Notes: a model not told the origin generated them from the sequence alone. DNA of 64,000 nt from Mauremys mutica (GCF_020497125.1 NC_059080.1:53323563-53387562); one strand, 5' to 3'; shown: positions 12,755 through 24,181, counted from the stretch's first letter. Program-made: numbers and translations.

Positions 12755-13340
12755 CAGAGACAAAGCTGGTGCAGAACATGGCAGCTCATGTACTGAATAA
12801 TGGAGCCTCTCGCTGGGAGCATGTAGCCCCAGTGCTCCGCAATCTGCACTGTCTGCCCAATGGTCTATAAAGCCCTAACTGGCCTGGGACCAGCCTACCT
12901 GCAGGATCACCTCTCTCCCTGTGCCACACTGCCACAGCTGTGGGCAGCAGGGGCATGCAAGCTGGATCCCCCTCATTAGAAAAGAGAGGGCAGCTGGCAG
13001 GGTGTTCCCTGTGCAGCCTCCAGGAGTCTGGAGCTTGCTCCTCCCCTGGGTTCAAGATAGCCTGAATTTGGCAACCTTCCAGGTGTGCTGCAAACATTGT
13101 GTGTTTGTTTGACTGAACTCTGGGAAAGGGCTGAGGGAATGGTTCCTGCGTGATGCAGAGGTGAAAAGGAAGCTCTGGTGGGGTCTCGCAGGCTGGGTTC
13201 ATGTTGAAATGATCACTTTACTGCTTCTGGGAGTTCACTGCATTATCAATGCTGTTAGGGCTGCTAGAGTCTTGGACAGGCATCTTGATACTTTCATTAA
13301 TTCTAAATAAATACATGACGTATTATTGCCTAGAGGCCAC
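12755..13340 (+). mobile_element. L2-like non-LTR retrotransposon 3' fragment
   Basis: Translated across frameshifts, 12760-12915 gives words typical of the C-terminal part of L2-type ORF2: KLVQNMAAHVL, EHVAPVLRNLHCLP and then KALTGLGPAYLQDHL. The fragment ends in an A/T-rich AATAAATA tail near 13305-13335. It is heavily decayed, and another CR1-group LINE is possible. Confidence 0.5.
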
Positions 13341-13423
13341 AGCAGAGTGCTGTGCTAGATAGAAAGAACGGTAGGTTCAGGAAAAGACAGCTGCCTGCTG
13401 CTCGGAAGTTGAGATGAGGAAGA

Positions 13424-13655
13424 AATAATAACAATAATACCCTGCTCTGATCTGGCACTTTTCATGAGCAAATCTGAATGTGCTTGACAAAGGAGGTCAG
13501 TATCACTATCCCTATTGTACAGATGGGAAAATCAGGCACAGAAAGGGGATGTGACTTGCCCAAGTCACCCAAGAAGGCCAGTGGCAGAGCCAGGAATAGA
13601 GTTCAGGTCTCCTGGTTCCCAGACTGGTGCTCTGTCCACTCAGCAACACTGATGC
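13424..13655 (-). repeat. MIR/CORE-SINE relic, minus strand
   Basis: Read on the minus strand it matches the MIR layout. The tRNA-like head lies at about 13590-13655, and the CORE block contains the complement of GATGGGAAAATCAGGCACAG and of GACTTGCCCAAGTCACCCA (13521-13573). An AATAATAAC tail is at 13424-13436. The A/B boxes are mutated. Confidence 0.75.
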
Positions 13656-14024
13656 TGAAAGTAGGAGGTCCCAGGGTGAAGGAGCCAATAAGCCACAACA
13701 GGAATTAACAACCTCCCACAATGACTGGTCATCAGATCTGCTACAAGCCCCCTCTGGGCTGGTGCTGGCTTTGCATAGAGACCCTTGGATAAATGCACAG
13801 GAGACAGACCAAAGAAAATTGACTTTAATTAAAACACAAAATGCAAACTGTTCAAACTAAACGAAGAGGCAAAAAGCAAAATAAAATCAGCCTTCTCCAA
13901 AACAGGAAACAGACTGATGCATGAATTCACAAAGAACGAAAGAAAGAATTTCCTAACTATAAAGCCTTCACCAGAAGAAAACACCCTCCCTCCCACATGT
14001 AGAGTAAAGCTACATCGTGGCCCG

Positions 14025-14270
14025 CACTAGTTGTTACAACATTTAAGCCCTTCCTAAAGATTCACCCCTGCCATGCTGCATACAATGAATATAATTAGCC
14101 TGCAGTTTTAAAATCCCTATTTGTTGTTCCCTTCCCCCTCACCTCTGTTTGTCCTTTAGGCTGTGAACTCTTCAAGGCAGGGTCCAGGCCCCTAGGAATG
14201 TCTGAAAAGCATTTAGCACATTGTGGGCACCACCACAAAGAAACAATATGTGCTAATAATAACCATATTT
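14025..14270 (+). repeat. L2/MIR-type 3' tail relic
   Basis: The segment contains GAACTCTTCAAGGCAGGG followed by a GCATTTAGCACATTGTGGGC block and an AATAATAA end, the order seen in MIR1/L2-derived tails. The upstream part (14030-14110) may be L2 3' coding sequence. Confidence 0.5.
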
Positions 14271-14825
14271 GGGTGCCAGGGGAGATGACTGATCCTTGGA
14301 GTGCTGATGGAATTGTGTTGATATTCCTAGAAACAGTTGTTAGGGCAGGTGGCTTTGACTAGTTTACATCAGGGCTGGCCTTACCATGAGGAGAACTGAG
14401 GCGGCCACCTCAGATGCCAAACTGTGGGTGGGGGCACCACTGGGAACCAGAGTGAAGCAAATTGTGTCTGCTGCTGGTGCATATGTATTCTCTCTGCTCT
14501 AGATGCACAGAGATGGTGGAGTGCTGTGCTGGAGGAAGGAGGGCACAAGAGACATAACAGGCAGGCAGGAGAAAAGGTGAGAGGGAATAACAGAAAGCAG
14601 CAGGAGCTGCAGAGAGAGAGGAGGAGGAGCCTCTTATGTACCTCTCTAGCACCCCCAGAAGCCTGGACTGATTAACACCAGCTTCTCAGGGAGCTTCCTG
14701 TTTCCTGCTGCTTCCCTGAACCCACTTGAGGAGAACAGGCAGTCAGCTGCAGTAGTAGGAGCCAGTTAGACCCCTAAGATGCTCACTCAGGCCCTGCTAC
14801 CAGCCTGCTCATTTGTCCCCTTCAA

Positions 14826-17800
14826 TTGAGTGTTGAGAGCCACTATAGCTGGCACACAACAGCAGTCAGGAGTGAAAGAAGAAAACGCCCCTCTGGGGCA
14901 GCATTCAGAAAAAGAAAGAAAGCAAAGGAAGCTTTTCTATCTAAGCAGGAAGGAGCTCTCCTGAGATGCATAGACACAAATGTTCATGGTGAGCCTTCTG
15001 GCCCCAGTGAAGATGTGAGTGGTGAGGAGATGCCTGATCTTCCAGTTAGTCAGAGTGCAGGTGACCTGGCAGCTACTGCAGCATCCATATCTCCATCTCA
15101 AATGGATGTAACCAGGCACATTCCTGAAGAAAAGTGTAGATCAGAGAAGAGTGTGGTGGAGGCACAAGAAACAGCTGCTGCTGAGTTTAGTTCCTGAAGT
15201 CTAGATGATCCAGGACTGTGGACCCACTTGAGCAGTAGCCTGAGGGACTTCCTTGTACTGCATGGGCCACAGCAAGTGAAAAACGTTATGTTCCCCAAAG
15301 ACAATGAAAATAGAAGTTTCCATCCAACACATTACTGGTGTGAAATCCCCAATGGTGACAAAGTGGAGAGGCCATGGCTTATGCACTCAAAAACCCAGAA
15401 TGCTGCATATTGTTTTTGTTGCAAACTCTTCCAGTCTAATGTTCCAGCCACATTGGGTTCTATAGGAACAAAGGACTGGAAAAATCTGGCTAGAAATCTG
15501 GCATGCCATGAGAAGGCAGCAAATCACCAGAGAACATTCCATAGGTGGAAAGAGCTTGACATGAGACTAAGGTTAAAGGCCACCACAGATGATCAGCATC
15601 AAGAGAAGATTGTGTCAGAGTCTCTTTACTGGCAAAATGTTCTGAAAAAGCTCATTGCCATTGTGAGAATGCTTGCTACCCAAAACCTAGCACTGCGTGG
15701 CACTTCAGATCAGCTGTATGTGCCAAACAATGGAAACTTCCTTAAAATTGTGGAGCTGATGGCTGAGTTTGATGCTGTACTCCAGGAGCATCTAAGAAGA
15801 GTCACCACCCAAGAAATGTACACACACCACTACCTTGGAAAAATAATTCAAAATGAGATCATACAGTTACTGGCATCAAAAGTCAAACAGAAGATTGTGG
15901 CAGATCTGAAGTTAGCAAGATATTACTCTGTTATTCTAGACTGCACACCTGACATCAGCCATACGGAACAAATTACTTTAATGGTGCATTTTGGAACAAC
16001 AACAGAACCTAGTGAAAATGCCCCTGAAATGGTGACTGTCAGAGAGCATTTGATGATACTGGAGCTGGTATGACAAATGTGCTTCTTAAAAAGCTGGAAG
16101 ATACGGGAATTCCAATAGCTGACATGAGAGGTCAGGGCTACGATAATGATGCCAACATGAGAGGAAAGAACAGAGGAGTGCAGACACGGATCTGAGAGTT
16201 AAACCCTCGATCTGTTTTTGTCCCATGCAGTTCTCATTCATTGAACTTGGTGGTCAGTGATGCCGCATCAGCTTCTAGTGAGGCTACTGAATTTTTTAAT
16301 ATACTTCAAAGCATCTATGTATTTTTCTCTGCATCAACTCATTGATGGCAAATTTTGAAGCAACATCTGGGAACATCCTCACTGAAACCACTGAGTGCCT
16401 CATGATGGGAAAGTTGAGTGGAGGTGATAAAGCCTATCAAACACCAGATTGGGAAGATAGATGATGCCATAGTTGCCATTACGGAGGATAATGCTATGAC
16501 AGGAACTGTTCATGGGAGAACAGTGGCAGAAGGAATTGGAATCACCAGAAACATACATAACTTCAAATTTCTGTATGGCTTAATGTTGTGGCATGACATA
16601 CTGTTTGAAATAAATGGTGTAAGCAAGAGACTCCAAGGTGTTGACCTTGCTATATCTGGAGCAATGGAACAAAGCAAAGTCATACCTACAGTCTTACTGG
16701 TCAGATGAGGGATTTCAAAATGTTCTGAAGAGTGCACAGAAGTTGGCAGAGGAACTTCACACTGAAGCTATTTTTCCACCCATTCAAGCAGGCCTGGCTC
16801 CAGAGCCCAGCGGGGCAAGCACCCGCCTGGGGCGGCCCTTTCCCGGGGGGGCGGCAGGCTGGGCCGGCGGACCTGCCGCAGTCATGCCTGCGGGAGGTCC
16901 ACCGGAGCCCCGGGAGCAGCGGACCTGCCGCAGGCATGACTGCGGAGGGGACGCTCGGCCGGCGGCTCCCGTGGCCCGCCCGCCGGCATGACTGCGGATG
17001 GTTCGCTGGTCCCGCGGCTCGGCTGGACCTCCCGCAGGCATGACTGCGGCAGCTCAACCGGAGCCGCTGGACCAGCGAACCGCCCGCAGCTGCGGGAGGT
17101 CCAGCCGAGCCGCGCGACCAGTCATGCCCGCGGGAGGTCCGCTGCTCCCGCGGCTCCGGGGCGCCTCCCGCGCATGACTGCTTGGGGCGGCCAAATTTGT
17201 AGAGCCGCCCCTGCATTCAAGAATACAAGAGTCACCGAAGAAGAAGACATTTTGATTACAAGGCACAGGATAATCCCATAAGAGACCCCAAACAACAATT
17301 CAAAGTTGAACTCTTTAACCAGGTGCTAGATTGTGCAATACAGTCAGTTGAAGAATGTTTCCTGCAGCTCAAGGAACACAGCAGTATATTTGGGATGTTG
17401 TATGATATTCCAAAGATCTACACCAGCAATGCAGGGCACTAGAAACAGTGTTGACACATGATGACATGCGCGATATTGATGTGAGTGATTTAGGTGATGA
17501 ACTGAAAGCCCTTTCAAGATACATTTAATCAGGATCAACCCCAAAGGCTGTTCTGGAATATATGTGCACAAATAAGATGACCACCCTCTTTCCAAATGCT
17601 TTTGTTGCTTTGCACATACTTCTAACACTTCCGGTAACAGTTGCCAGTGGAGAACACAGCTTCTCCAAGCTGAAGTTAATAAAAACACATCTACGCTCCA
17701 CAATGACACAGGAGAGGATGGTCGGCCTTGCAACCATCTCAATAGAGCATGAGCTGGCCCAGACTGTGGACCTTCAGGAAGCAGTTCAAATCTTTGCAAC

Positions 17801-17828
17801 CAAGAAGGCACAGAAAGCACCACTTTGA
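14826..17828 (+). pseudogene. hAT transposase (ZMYM/TTF zinc finger, hAT core, dimerisation domain), broken
   Basis: This cut-and-paste transposase belongs to the hAT group that gave rise to vertebrate ZMYM-type proteins. In order: a basic N-terminus (RPSGAAFRKRKKAKEAF, about 14899-14950); a TTF-type zinc finger (CFCCKLF near 15415, later HEKAANH); a DUF4371-type core beginning at 15880 with LDCTPD, probably containing the first catalytic Asp; then RGQGYDND near 16130 and CSSHSLNLVVSDA near 16230; and the C-terminal dimerisation region ASGEHSFSKLKLIKTHLRST at 17642-17701. Stops and frameshifts occur near 15197, 16045 and 16190, and the MITE at 16789-17213 disrupts the core. The last open piece ends with the stop at 17826-17828. 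The true ATG is unclear. Confidence 0.85.
16789..17213. mobile_element. GC-rich nonautonomous hAT MITE nested in the hAT transposon
   Basis: It is flanked by a perfect 8-bp duplication, CATTCAAG (16781-16788 and 17214-17221). The ends read CAGGCCTGGCTC and, on the other strand, CAGGGGCGGCTC. The interior is strikingly GC-rich and built from CATGACTGC/GCAGTCATG words in both orientations (at least six). It contains a perfect 23-bp inverted repeat (17015-17037 with 17090-17112) and a 13-bp one (17000-17012 with 17069-17081). It has no coding capacity of its own and splits the host transposase gene. Confidence 0.92.
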
Positions 17829-18144
17829 TTATTCAAACAGATAAAAATGCCAGTGTTTACTATGCAGACAAGAAAAGTTACATTTGCTGTTCAGGCATTT
17901 GAAAGTTAAGTGTTACTTACAATTTTTGAACAAGGCATTTTAAGTTGTTATTTCTCCTTTCCTGGGGTAGGTAGCAGAGCGGTACCTTGAGAGAAGTAGA
18001 ACAGGAAGAAGGCAGAATTGAGACCTTTCAAAGTTTTGGCCCAAGTGAGGGGGCATGGGGCGTCATTTGAGCTCCCCACCTCAGATGCCAAAACATTGTG
18101 GGCCAGCCCTGGTTTACATATTATTACTAGTAGTCGTAATCATC

Positions 18145-18295
18145 TTTGTTTATTGTTGTTGTAGCACTTAGGAACCCCAATCATGGATCAGGATTCCACT
18201 GTGCTAGGCACTGCACAAACACAGTTCAAAAAGAGCTGCCAATCTAAGTAGAAGACAAGAGACAACAGAAGGATCAAACACACAGTGGTGCACAA
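18145..18295 (-). repeat. MIR1/CORE-SINE tail relic, minus strand
   Basis: TTGTTGTTGTAGCACTTAGG...CACTGTGCTAGGCACTG...AATCTAAGTAGAAGACAAGAGA is the reverse complement of the GCGCCTAGCACAATGGGG tail seen elsewhere in the window (38700-38790, 49810-49870). Confidence 0.6.
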
Positions 18296-18549
18296 GGTAA
18301 CAAAAAGACATATCTGAACCTCACATACTATGATTTTGTAATTGTCCACTGTGGTCTTATTCTAATGTCTTTTCTCTTTTACCCCCTTGTAGGTGGCTGT
18401 GGACTGGAAGCTACTCCTGAAGTACGTGTAAATACATTTGGACAAATGTAAGTACATTTTCCACTTTGGTCTTTTTTCATAGAAATGTAGGGCTGAATGG
18501 GGCCTCGAGAATTCAGCAAGTCCAGCCCACCAAGTAAATCTAGACCATC

Positions 18550-21500
18550 CCTGACAGGGGTTTGTCCAACCTTTCTTAAAAACCTCCAATGACGGGGATT
18601 CCACAACCTCTCTTGGAAACCAATTCCAGAATTTAACTGCCCTTATATTCTATATATATATATATATATATAGTAAGTTTTTTCCTAATCTCTAACCTAA
18701 ATTGCCCTTGCTGCAGATTAAGCTCATTACTTCTTGTGCTACCTTCAGTGGACATGGAGAACAATTGATCACAGTCCTCTTTGTAACAGCCCATAGCATA
18801 TTAGAAGACTGTTATCGGGTCCCCTCCTCAGTCTTCTTTACTCACAATTAAACACTCCAGGTTTTTTAATCTTTCCTCATAGGTCAAGTTTTCTAATCTT
18901 TTATCATTTTTGTTGTTCACCTCTGGACTCTCTCCAATTTGTCCACATCTTTCCTAAGCGTGGCACCCAGAATTGGACACAATGCTCCAGCTCACCAGTG
19001 CCAAGTAGAGTGGGACAGTTTTCTTCCACATCTCACAAAACACTCTTGTTGTTAAACCAAGTGCTATTAACCTTTTTTGCAACCGCATCACACTGGTGAC
19101 TCATATTCAATTTGTGATCCACTATAACCCCCAGATCCTCTTCAGCAGTACTATCACCTACCCAGTTTTTCCCCATTTTGTAGTTCTGCATTTGATTTTT
19201 CCTTCCTAAGTGAAGTACTTTGCACTTATCTTTATTGAATTTCATCTTGTTGAATTCAGACCAGTTCTCCAGTTTGTCAAGGCTTTGAATTCTAATCCTG
19301 TCCTCCAAAGTGCAAGCAACTCCTCCCATCTTGGTGTCATCTGAAAATTCGATAAGCCTGTCCTCTACTCCATTATCCAAGCCATTAATAAAACCATTGA
19401 CCAGTACCAGACCTAGGACTGACCCTCTACAACCCCACTAGACATGCCCTCCCAGTTGGACAGCAAACCATTGATAACTACGCTTTGAGTATAGTCTATC
19501 AACCAGTTTTGCTCCCATCTAATAGTAATTTCATCTAGACCCGGGGTTCTCACCTTTTTCTTTCTGAGGCCCTCCTAACATGCTATAAAAACTCCACAGC
19601 CCACCAGTGCCACAATAACTGTTTTTCTGCATATAAAAGCCAGGGCTGGCGTTAGGGAGTAGCAAGCAGGTCAGTTGCCTGGGGCCCTATGACACAGGGG
19701 CCCCAATGAAGCTACATTGCTCTGACTTCAGCTTCAGCCCCAAGTGGCAGGGCTCAGGGCCCTGGGCTTCAGCCCCAAGTGGTGGTGCTTTGGCTTTTTA
19801 CCCTAGGCCCCAGCGAGTCTAACGCTGGCCCTGCTTGGCAGCCACCCTGAAACCTGCTCGCAGTTCCTCCAAGGGCCCCCCCGACCCCTGGATGAGAACC
19901 ACTGATCTAGACTGCATTTCCCTAATTTGGTTAAGAGAATGTCATGTGTGACTATGTCAAAGGCTTACTAAAATCAAGAGGTATCACATCTACTGCTTCC
20001 ACCTATCCATTAGGCCAATAACTCTGTCAAAGAAGGAAATTAGGTTGCTTTGGCATGATTTGTTCTTGACAAATCCATATTGGCTATTCCTTATAACCCT
20101 ATTATCCGCTAGGTGCTTACAAATTGATTGTTTAATAATTTGTTCCAGTATCTTTCAAGGTATTGAAGTTAGGCTGACTGGTCTATAATTCCCTAAGGTG
20201 CTCTTTGTTCCCCTTTTTAAAGATAGGTACTTTGCCCTTCTCCATTCCTCTGGGATCTCATCCATCCTCCATGAGTTCTCAAAGATAATTGCTAATGGTC
20301 CTGACATTGCTTCAGCTAATCCCATAAGTACCCTAGTGTGAATTTCATCAGGCCTTACTGACTTAAATACATCTCACTTATCTAGATATTCTGTAACCTG
20401 TTATTCCTCTATTTTGGCTTGTGGTCCTTCACCCTTGTTAATATTAATTGTGTTGAGTGTCTGGTCACCATTAACCTTTTTAGCGAGGACTGCATTAAAC
20501 ATCCAATCCTTCTTGATGTCATCTGTTATTAGCTCTCCTTCCCCACTAAGTAGTAGACCTACACTTTCCTTCATCTTTCTCTTGCTCCTACTGTATTTAT
20601 TGAACCTTGTCTTATTGCCTTTTATGTCCCTTGCTAGGTGTAAGCCATAAGCCTTTCTGAGTTTGTCCCTACATGTCTGTGTTATTCTTTTGTACAGCAA
20701 TTTATCCATGTTTCCACTTTTTGTAGGATTCCTTTTTGGTTTTCAGATCATTAAAGAGCTCCTGATGGAGCCATATTGGCCTCTTACTTTTCTTCCTATC
20801 TTTCTTTTGCATCAGAATAGTTTACAGTTGTGTGTTTAATATTGTCTGCTTGAGAAACTGCCAGCTCTCTTGAATTCCTTTTTCCCCTTAGATTTTCTTC
20901 CTATAGGACCTTACTACCAGTTCTCTGAGTTTGTTAAACTCTGCTTTTTGGAAGTTCTTTGTCCTTGTTCTGCTGCTCTCACTCCTTCCTTTGCCTAGAA
21001 TCATAAAATGTATCATTTCATGATCACTTCTGCCCAAATTGCCTTCCACCTTCAGATTCACTACCAATTCCTCCCTGTTGGTAAGAATCAAGTCTAAAAT
21101 GGCTGCCCCCCTGGTTATGTCCTCTACTATCTGAAACAAAAATGTGTCCCTAATACATTCCAAGAACTCACTGGAAATTTTGTGTTTCACCATATTACCC
21201 TGCCAATAGATATTTGGGCAGTTAAAGAACTCCATTATTACCAGGTATTGTATTTTGGATATATCTGTCATTTGTTCTTGAAATGTCTCCTTCACCGCCT
21301 CTTCCTAATTTGGTGTCTATAGTACCATGATGTCACCCCTATTTTTTACCCCTTTTATCTTTACCTAGAGATTTTCAACTGGTCTGTTTCTCACTTCCTT
21401 CTAGACCCCAGAACAAGTGTATATATTCTTCATGTTTAATGTAACACTTCCTCCCTTTCTATCCTTCCTGTCCCTCCTGAACAAGCTATACCCCTCTTTA

Positions 21501-21707
21501 CTAATATTCCAGCCAGGAGTCTTATCCCACCATCTCTGAGAAGCCAAGTAAGTAATAATTTAGCTTATATGCTAATATTTCCAGTTCTTCCTGTTTATTC
21601 CCCATACTTCTTGCATTTGTGACTAGACAACTAAGGTGAGGAGCAGATCCCCATGTTGATTTCCCTCTTGTTGCTCCTAAGACCCTATTGCAACATGTCC
21701 CCTGCAA
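18550..21707 (-). pseudogene. CR1 ORF2 endonuclease-reverse transcriptase, broken
   Basis: Minus-strand pieces in N-to-C order are: 21522-21707 (NARSMGNKQEELEILAYKLN, the start of the endonuclease); 20888-21295 ([19 protein letters not shown] and the domain end); 20401-20709 (linker, KRITQTCRDKLRKA); then RT fragments on both sides of the MITE at 19541-19904. The catalytic RT motif reads FSDDTKMGG near 19328-19354, so Ala is replaced by Ser but both Asp residues remain. Multiple frameshifts and stops abolish function. Confidence 0.82.
19541..19904. mobile_element. Composite hAT MITE inserted in CR1, 8-bp TSD
   Basis: It is flanked by the 8-bp duplication ATCTAGAC (19533-19540 and 19905-19912). 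The ends are CCGGGGTTCTCACC and, on the other strand, CAGTGGTTCTCATCC, a common turtle hAT-type terminus. Inside lies a second pair of hAT-like ends (CAGGGCTGGCGTTAG near 19643 and CTAACGCTGGCCCTG ending near 19834), suggesting that the family descends from one element inserted into another. Confidence 0.9.
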
Positions 21708-21948
21708 TGTCTAACCCTCCGTTAAGGTCACCCTTTTTATACCCACCTCTAGACTTTTGTCACCTGCACCCTTTGAACCTAATGTAAAACTCTCCTCACT
21801 TGATTGGCGAGTTGGTGAATGAACATTCTCTCCCCCTTCTTGGTCAAGTAGACCCCATCTCTTCCCAGCAGACCTTCTTCCCAAAATGGCATTCCATGGT
21901 TAAAGAAGCCAAAGTCCTCCCATCAACACCATCTGCACAGCCATGCAT

Positions 21949-22715
21949 TCATGTCCGGGATGCATGTGTCCCCACCTGGGTCTTACCCTCAACCAGAATG
22001 ATGGATAACAACACAAATTGCACCCTTGGCTCCTTCCCCCCAGCTCCCAGAGCCCTATAGTCACTGCTGATCGGCTCAGGGTCATACTTGACACTATCAT
22101 TAGCTTCCATGTGGATGAGCAGCATGGGGTAGTGATCAGAAGCATGGATTAGCCTCGGCAATCTTTCCATAACATCTCAGATATGGGCTCCAGGCAGGCA
22201 GCACACCCTCCCGGGACATCACATCAGGTTGGCATATGGTGCCTCCGTCCCCTTCAGAAGGGAGTCCCTGACCACCAGCACCTGACATCTCCTTCTATTG
22301 GGCGTTGTAGCTATGAGCCTCCCAGCCTGAGGTGCAGGTGACTCTTCAGCCACTGGGGTCTGCTCCTCATCATACTGGTTCTTCACCTCAATGAAAGGGT
22401 AGATGGTTGGGGGTGGAGCACTGTATACCACCTAAGGGAGCCAGCAGCCAGTCTCCACCCCATAAAGCAGCCGGTTCTCCTACCTCTCCTCTGGTGCTGC
22501 TGTAGTCATCCTCCATCCAGATGGTTCCATGTATGTCCTGTCGATGAAGACCTCATACACTTGGATGCTACGCAGATGAGCCATCTTCTCCTCCTTTTAC
22601 CTGCTTCCTAAGGGACTCCACCACCAAGCACCTCTCACACCTGGTGTTCCCCCTGGCTGACATTCATCAGTGGGGACATGCAGGCCACATTCTCAGCAAG
22701 TCAAGACTAGGGCCT
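21949..22715 (-). pseudogene. CR1 ORF1 (esterase-like), broken
   Basis: On the minus strand, a CGLHVPTDE stretch with a preceding Cys near 22670-22710 marks the zinc-finger-like N-terminus. The piece at 22219-22431 carries QVLVVRDSLLKGTEAP, where the SGNH block I serine is still present (RDS in place of GDS). The piece at 21949-22170 carries LIHMEANDS, a decayed HVGTND. This is the same layout as ORF1 at 361-1369. Confidence 0.78.
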
Positions 22716-22740
22716 TTGTGGACACTCCAGAGTCAGGATG

Positions 22741-23139
22741 CCTGTCTGGCAGAAGGCCCCACAGGTACAGACACCTTTTCACTTTGTTTTCTAATAACTT
22801 TGCATTTATAGTTTTGAAATTCTCCTTCTTTCTCTCTTTCACAATGGGGACCATGAAGGCACCAAGGAGCTTTGGAAAACAAGTGGCTAGCTGGTAAAGG
22901 CTGACAAGAAGCACTGGGAAGTGTACTGGTGGAGCCTTGCAATGCCATGCCCCTTTGGGAGATGGAGATTGGCAAAGCCACACCCCTTTGGGAGGCCATT
23001 GTGCCAGATGTCCTTTCGGAAGTAATTGTGGAACCTTCCTATGAAACTGTTTCTAAATGTCATGCAATCCAACCAATTTGTGAGCTGCTTCGAACATCTC
23101 TTTCCTAAAGAAAGATTTTTTTGAAGTTTGAAGTCTGGC
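22741..23139. other. Non-coding, short direct repeat
   Basis: A 17-bp word, CCAtGCCCCTTTGGGAG or a one-base variant, occurs at about 22946-22963 and 22979-22996. Nothing else is recognised. Confidence 0.4.
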
Positions 23140-23400
23140 CAGACTCCAAGGCCAGAAGGGACCATTGTGATCATCTTGTCTGATCTTCTGTATAACATAG
23201 GCCAGAGAACTGCCCCAAAATAATGCCTAGAGCAGGTCTTTTAGAAAAACTCCGATCTTGATTTAAAAATTATCAGTGATGGAAAATCCACCATGACCCT
23301 TGGTAAATTGTTCCAGTGGTTAGTTGCTCTCATCATTAAACATAATTTCCATATCTATACCTAGAGTCTTCAGCTTTCCCTCGTGCCAGTCAATCTGGTT
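23140..23400 (-). mobile_element. CR1 LINE 3' end fragment (older subfamily), minus strand
   Basis: AAGGCCAGAAGGGACCATTG...TCTGATCTTCTG at 23148-23193 is the reverse-strand 3' tail of a CR1 subfamily different from that at 5633. The coding C-terminus (complement of GTGGATTTTCCATCACTGAT) follows. Confidence 0.8.
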
Positions 23401-23439
23401 TCAAGCCTGAGTATGGTTTAAAAAAATGTGTTGGTTTTG

Positions 23440-23640
23440 TTACTCACTGATCTCCTGGTGATGGATGGAAATCAGACATTCATGGTGGTGCATTCAGCTC
23501 TGCCAGCTGCCTTTGATCCTGACAATCATAATGTACTGTTGATATGACTCTGGTCCTTGGAAGGAGTGTTTTCGCTGAGTTCCACTTGAATGGCTGAGTG
23601 TTGAATAGCTGTGTTCCTTTGCTTTAGAGCAATCCCAGGG
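23440..23640 (+). mobile_element. L2-like reverse transcriptase relic
   Basis: The plus-strand translation near 23490-23560 gives ALPAAFDPDNHNVLL, matching the LSAAFDTVDHNILL motif of L2-type RT. It is very short and decayed. Confidence 0.5.
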
Positions 23641-23699
23641 GAAGAGCAGATGGAGGGGAGAAAACAGAGAATTGAATAAAACAATTATTTGTAGGGGCC

Positions 23700-23790
23700 A
23701 GGTTGTGAACCCCTTGCTCATACTGGTGAGCACTTACTCACACAAGTAATTCCAATGGAGTCATTGCAGTTGACAGGACTACTGGTACTA
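23700..23790. repeat. Ancient amniote repeat, ACTCACACAAGTAATTCC type
   Basis: The stretch has the CTTACTCACACAAGTAATTCCAATGGAGT arrangement of the dispersed palindromic repeat seen at 31940-32035, at low similarity. Confidence 0.4.
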
Positions 23791-24098
23791 TTTGTTTCAT
23801 TAACTTCTCTCATTTCACTGAGAAGGCAGTAACAGTAAAAAAAAAAGTATTCTCTAAGGTAAAAAAAATTCATTTAGCCATGTAATAGTGCCCTCCGAGT
23901 TTGGCTTTGTACAACAATCTCAGGAATTATTTTAACATTTTTGTAGCATTGAACTGCTATTCCCCTTACCACCACTCACTACGTTTACCCAGGTTAACAA
24001 CAACGAGCCATTTAATGCACAGATCATTAAATTAAACATTGTTCTTACAACAGCAACTGCAGTAGCTCAGCTGAGGGCTTGGCTACACTTGAAAGTTG

Positions 24099-24181
24099 CA
24101 GCGCTGGGAGTTACAGCGCTGGTCATGCAGCTGTGTAGGGACAGCGCTGGTGTGTGGCCACACTGACAGCTAACAGCGCTG
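24099..24181. promoter_or_regulatory. Left subterminal CAGCGCTG palindrome cluster
   Basis: Four exact copies of the 8-bp palindrome CAGCGCTG lie at 24099-24106, 24114-24121, 24142-24149 and 24174-24181, just inside the left terminal repeat. Two copies of TGTGGCCACACT-type sequence sit among them. They are candidate binding sites for the transposase or Myb-like partner, and they lie upstream of the transposase gene. Confidence 0.6.

Larger units (their letters stand above)
14370..18111 (+). mobile_element. hAT DNA transposon with 8-bp TSD (ZMYM-like transposase)
   Basis: Terminal inverted repeats CAGGGCTGGCC open the element at 14370 and close it at 18111 (reverse complement). It is flanked by a perfect 8-bp duplication, GTTTACAT, at 14362-14369 and 18112-18119, the hallmark of hAT insertion. 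A 17-bp subterminal word, CCACCTCAGATGCCAAA, occurs in the same orientation near both ends (14405-14421 and 18076-18092). The 3742-bp body holds a decayed transposase gene and a nested MITE at 16789-17213. Boundaries are exact. Confidence 0.93.
18478..22740 (-). mobile_element. CR1 LINE, nearly full length, minus strand
   Basis: The 3' end lies near 18478 and the ORF1 N-terminus near 22715, so almost the whole element is present in reverse orientation. An unrelated hAT MITE (19541-19904) interrupts RT. A (TA)n run sits at 18648-18672 inside the 3' coding part. Divergence is high and no frame exceeds about 135 codons. Confidence 0.88.

Noticed and set aside
16701..17216. 171-codon minus-strand Gly/Arg/Pro-rich frame
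   Set aside because: It is an artefact of the GC-rich nested MITE at 16789-17213, where stop codons are rare in all frames.
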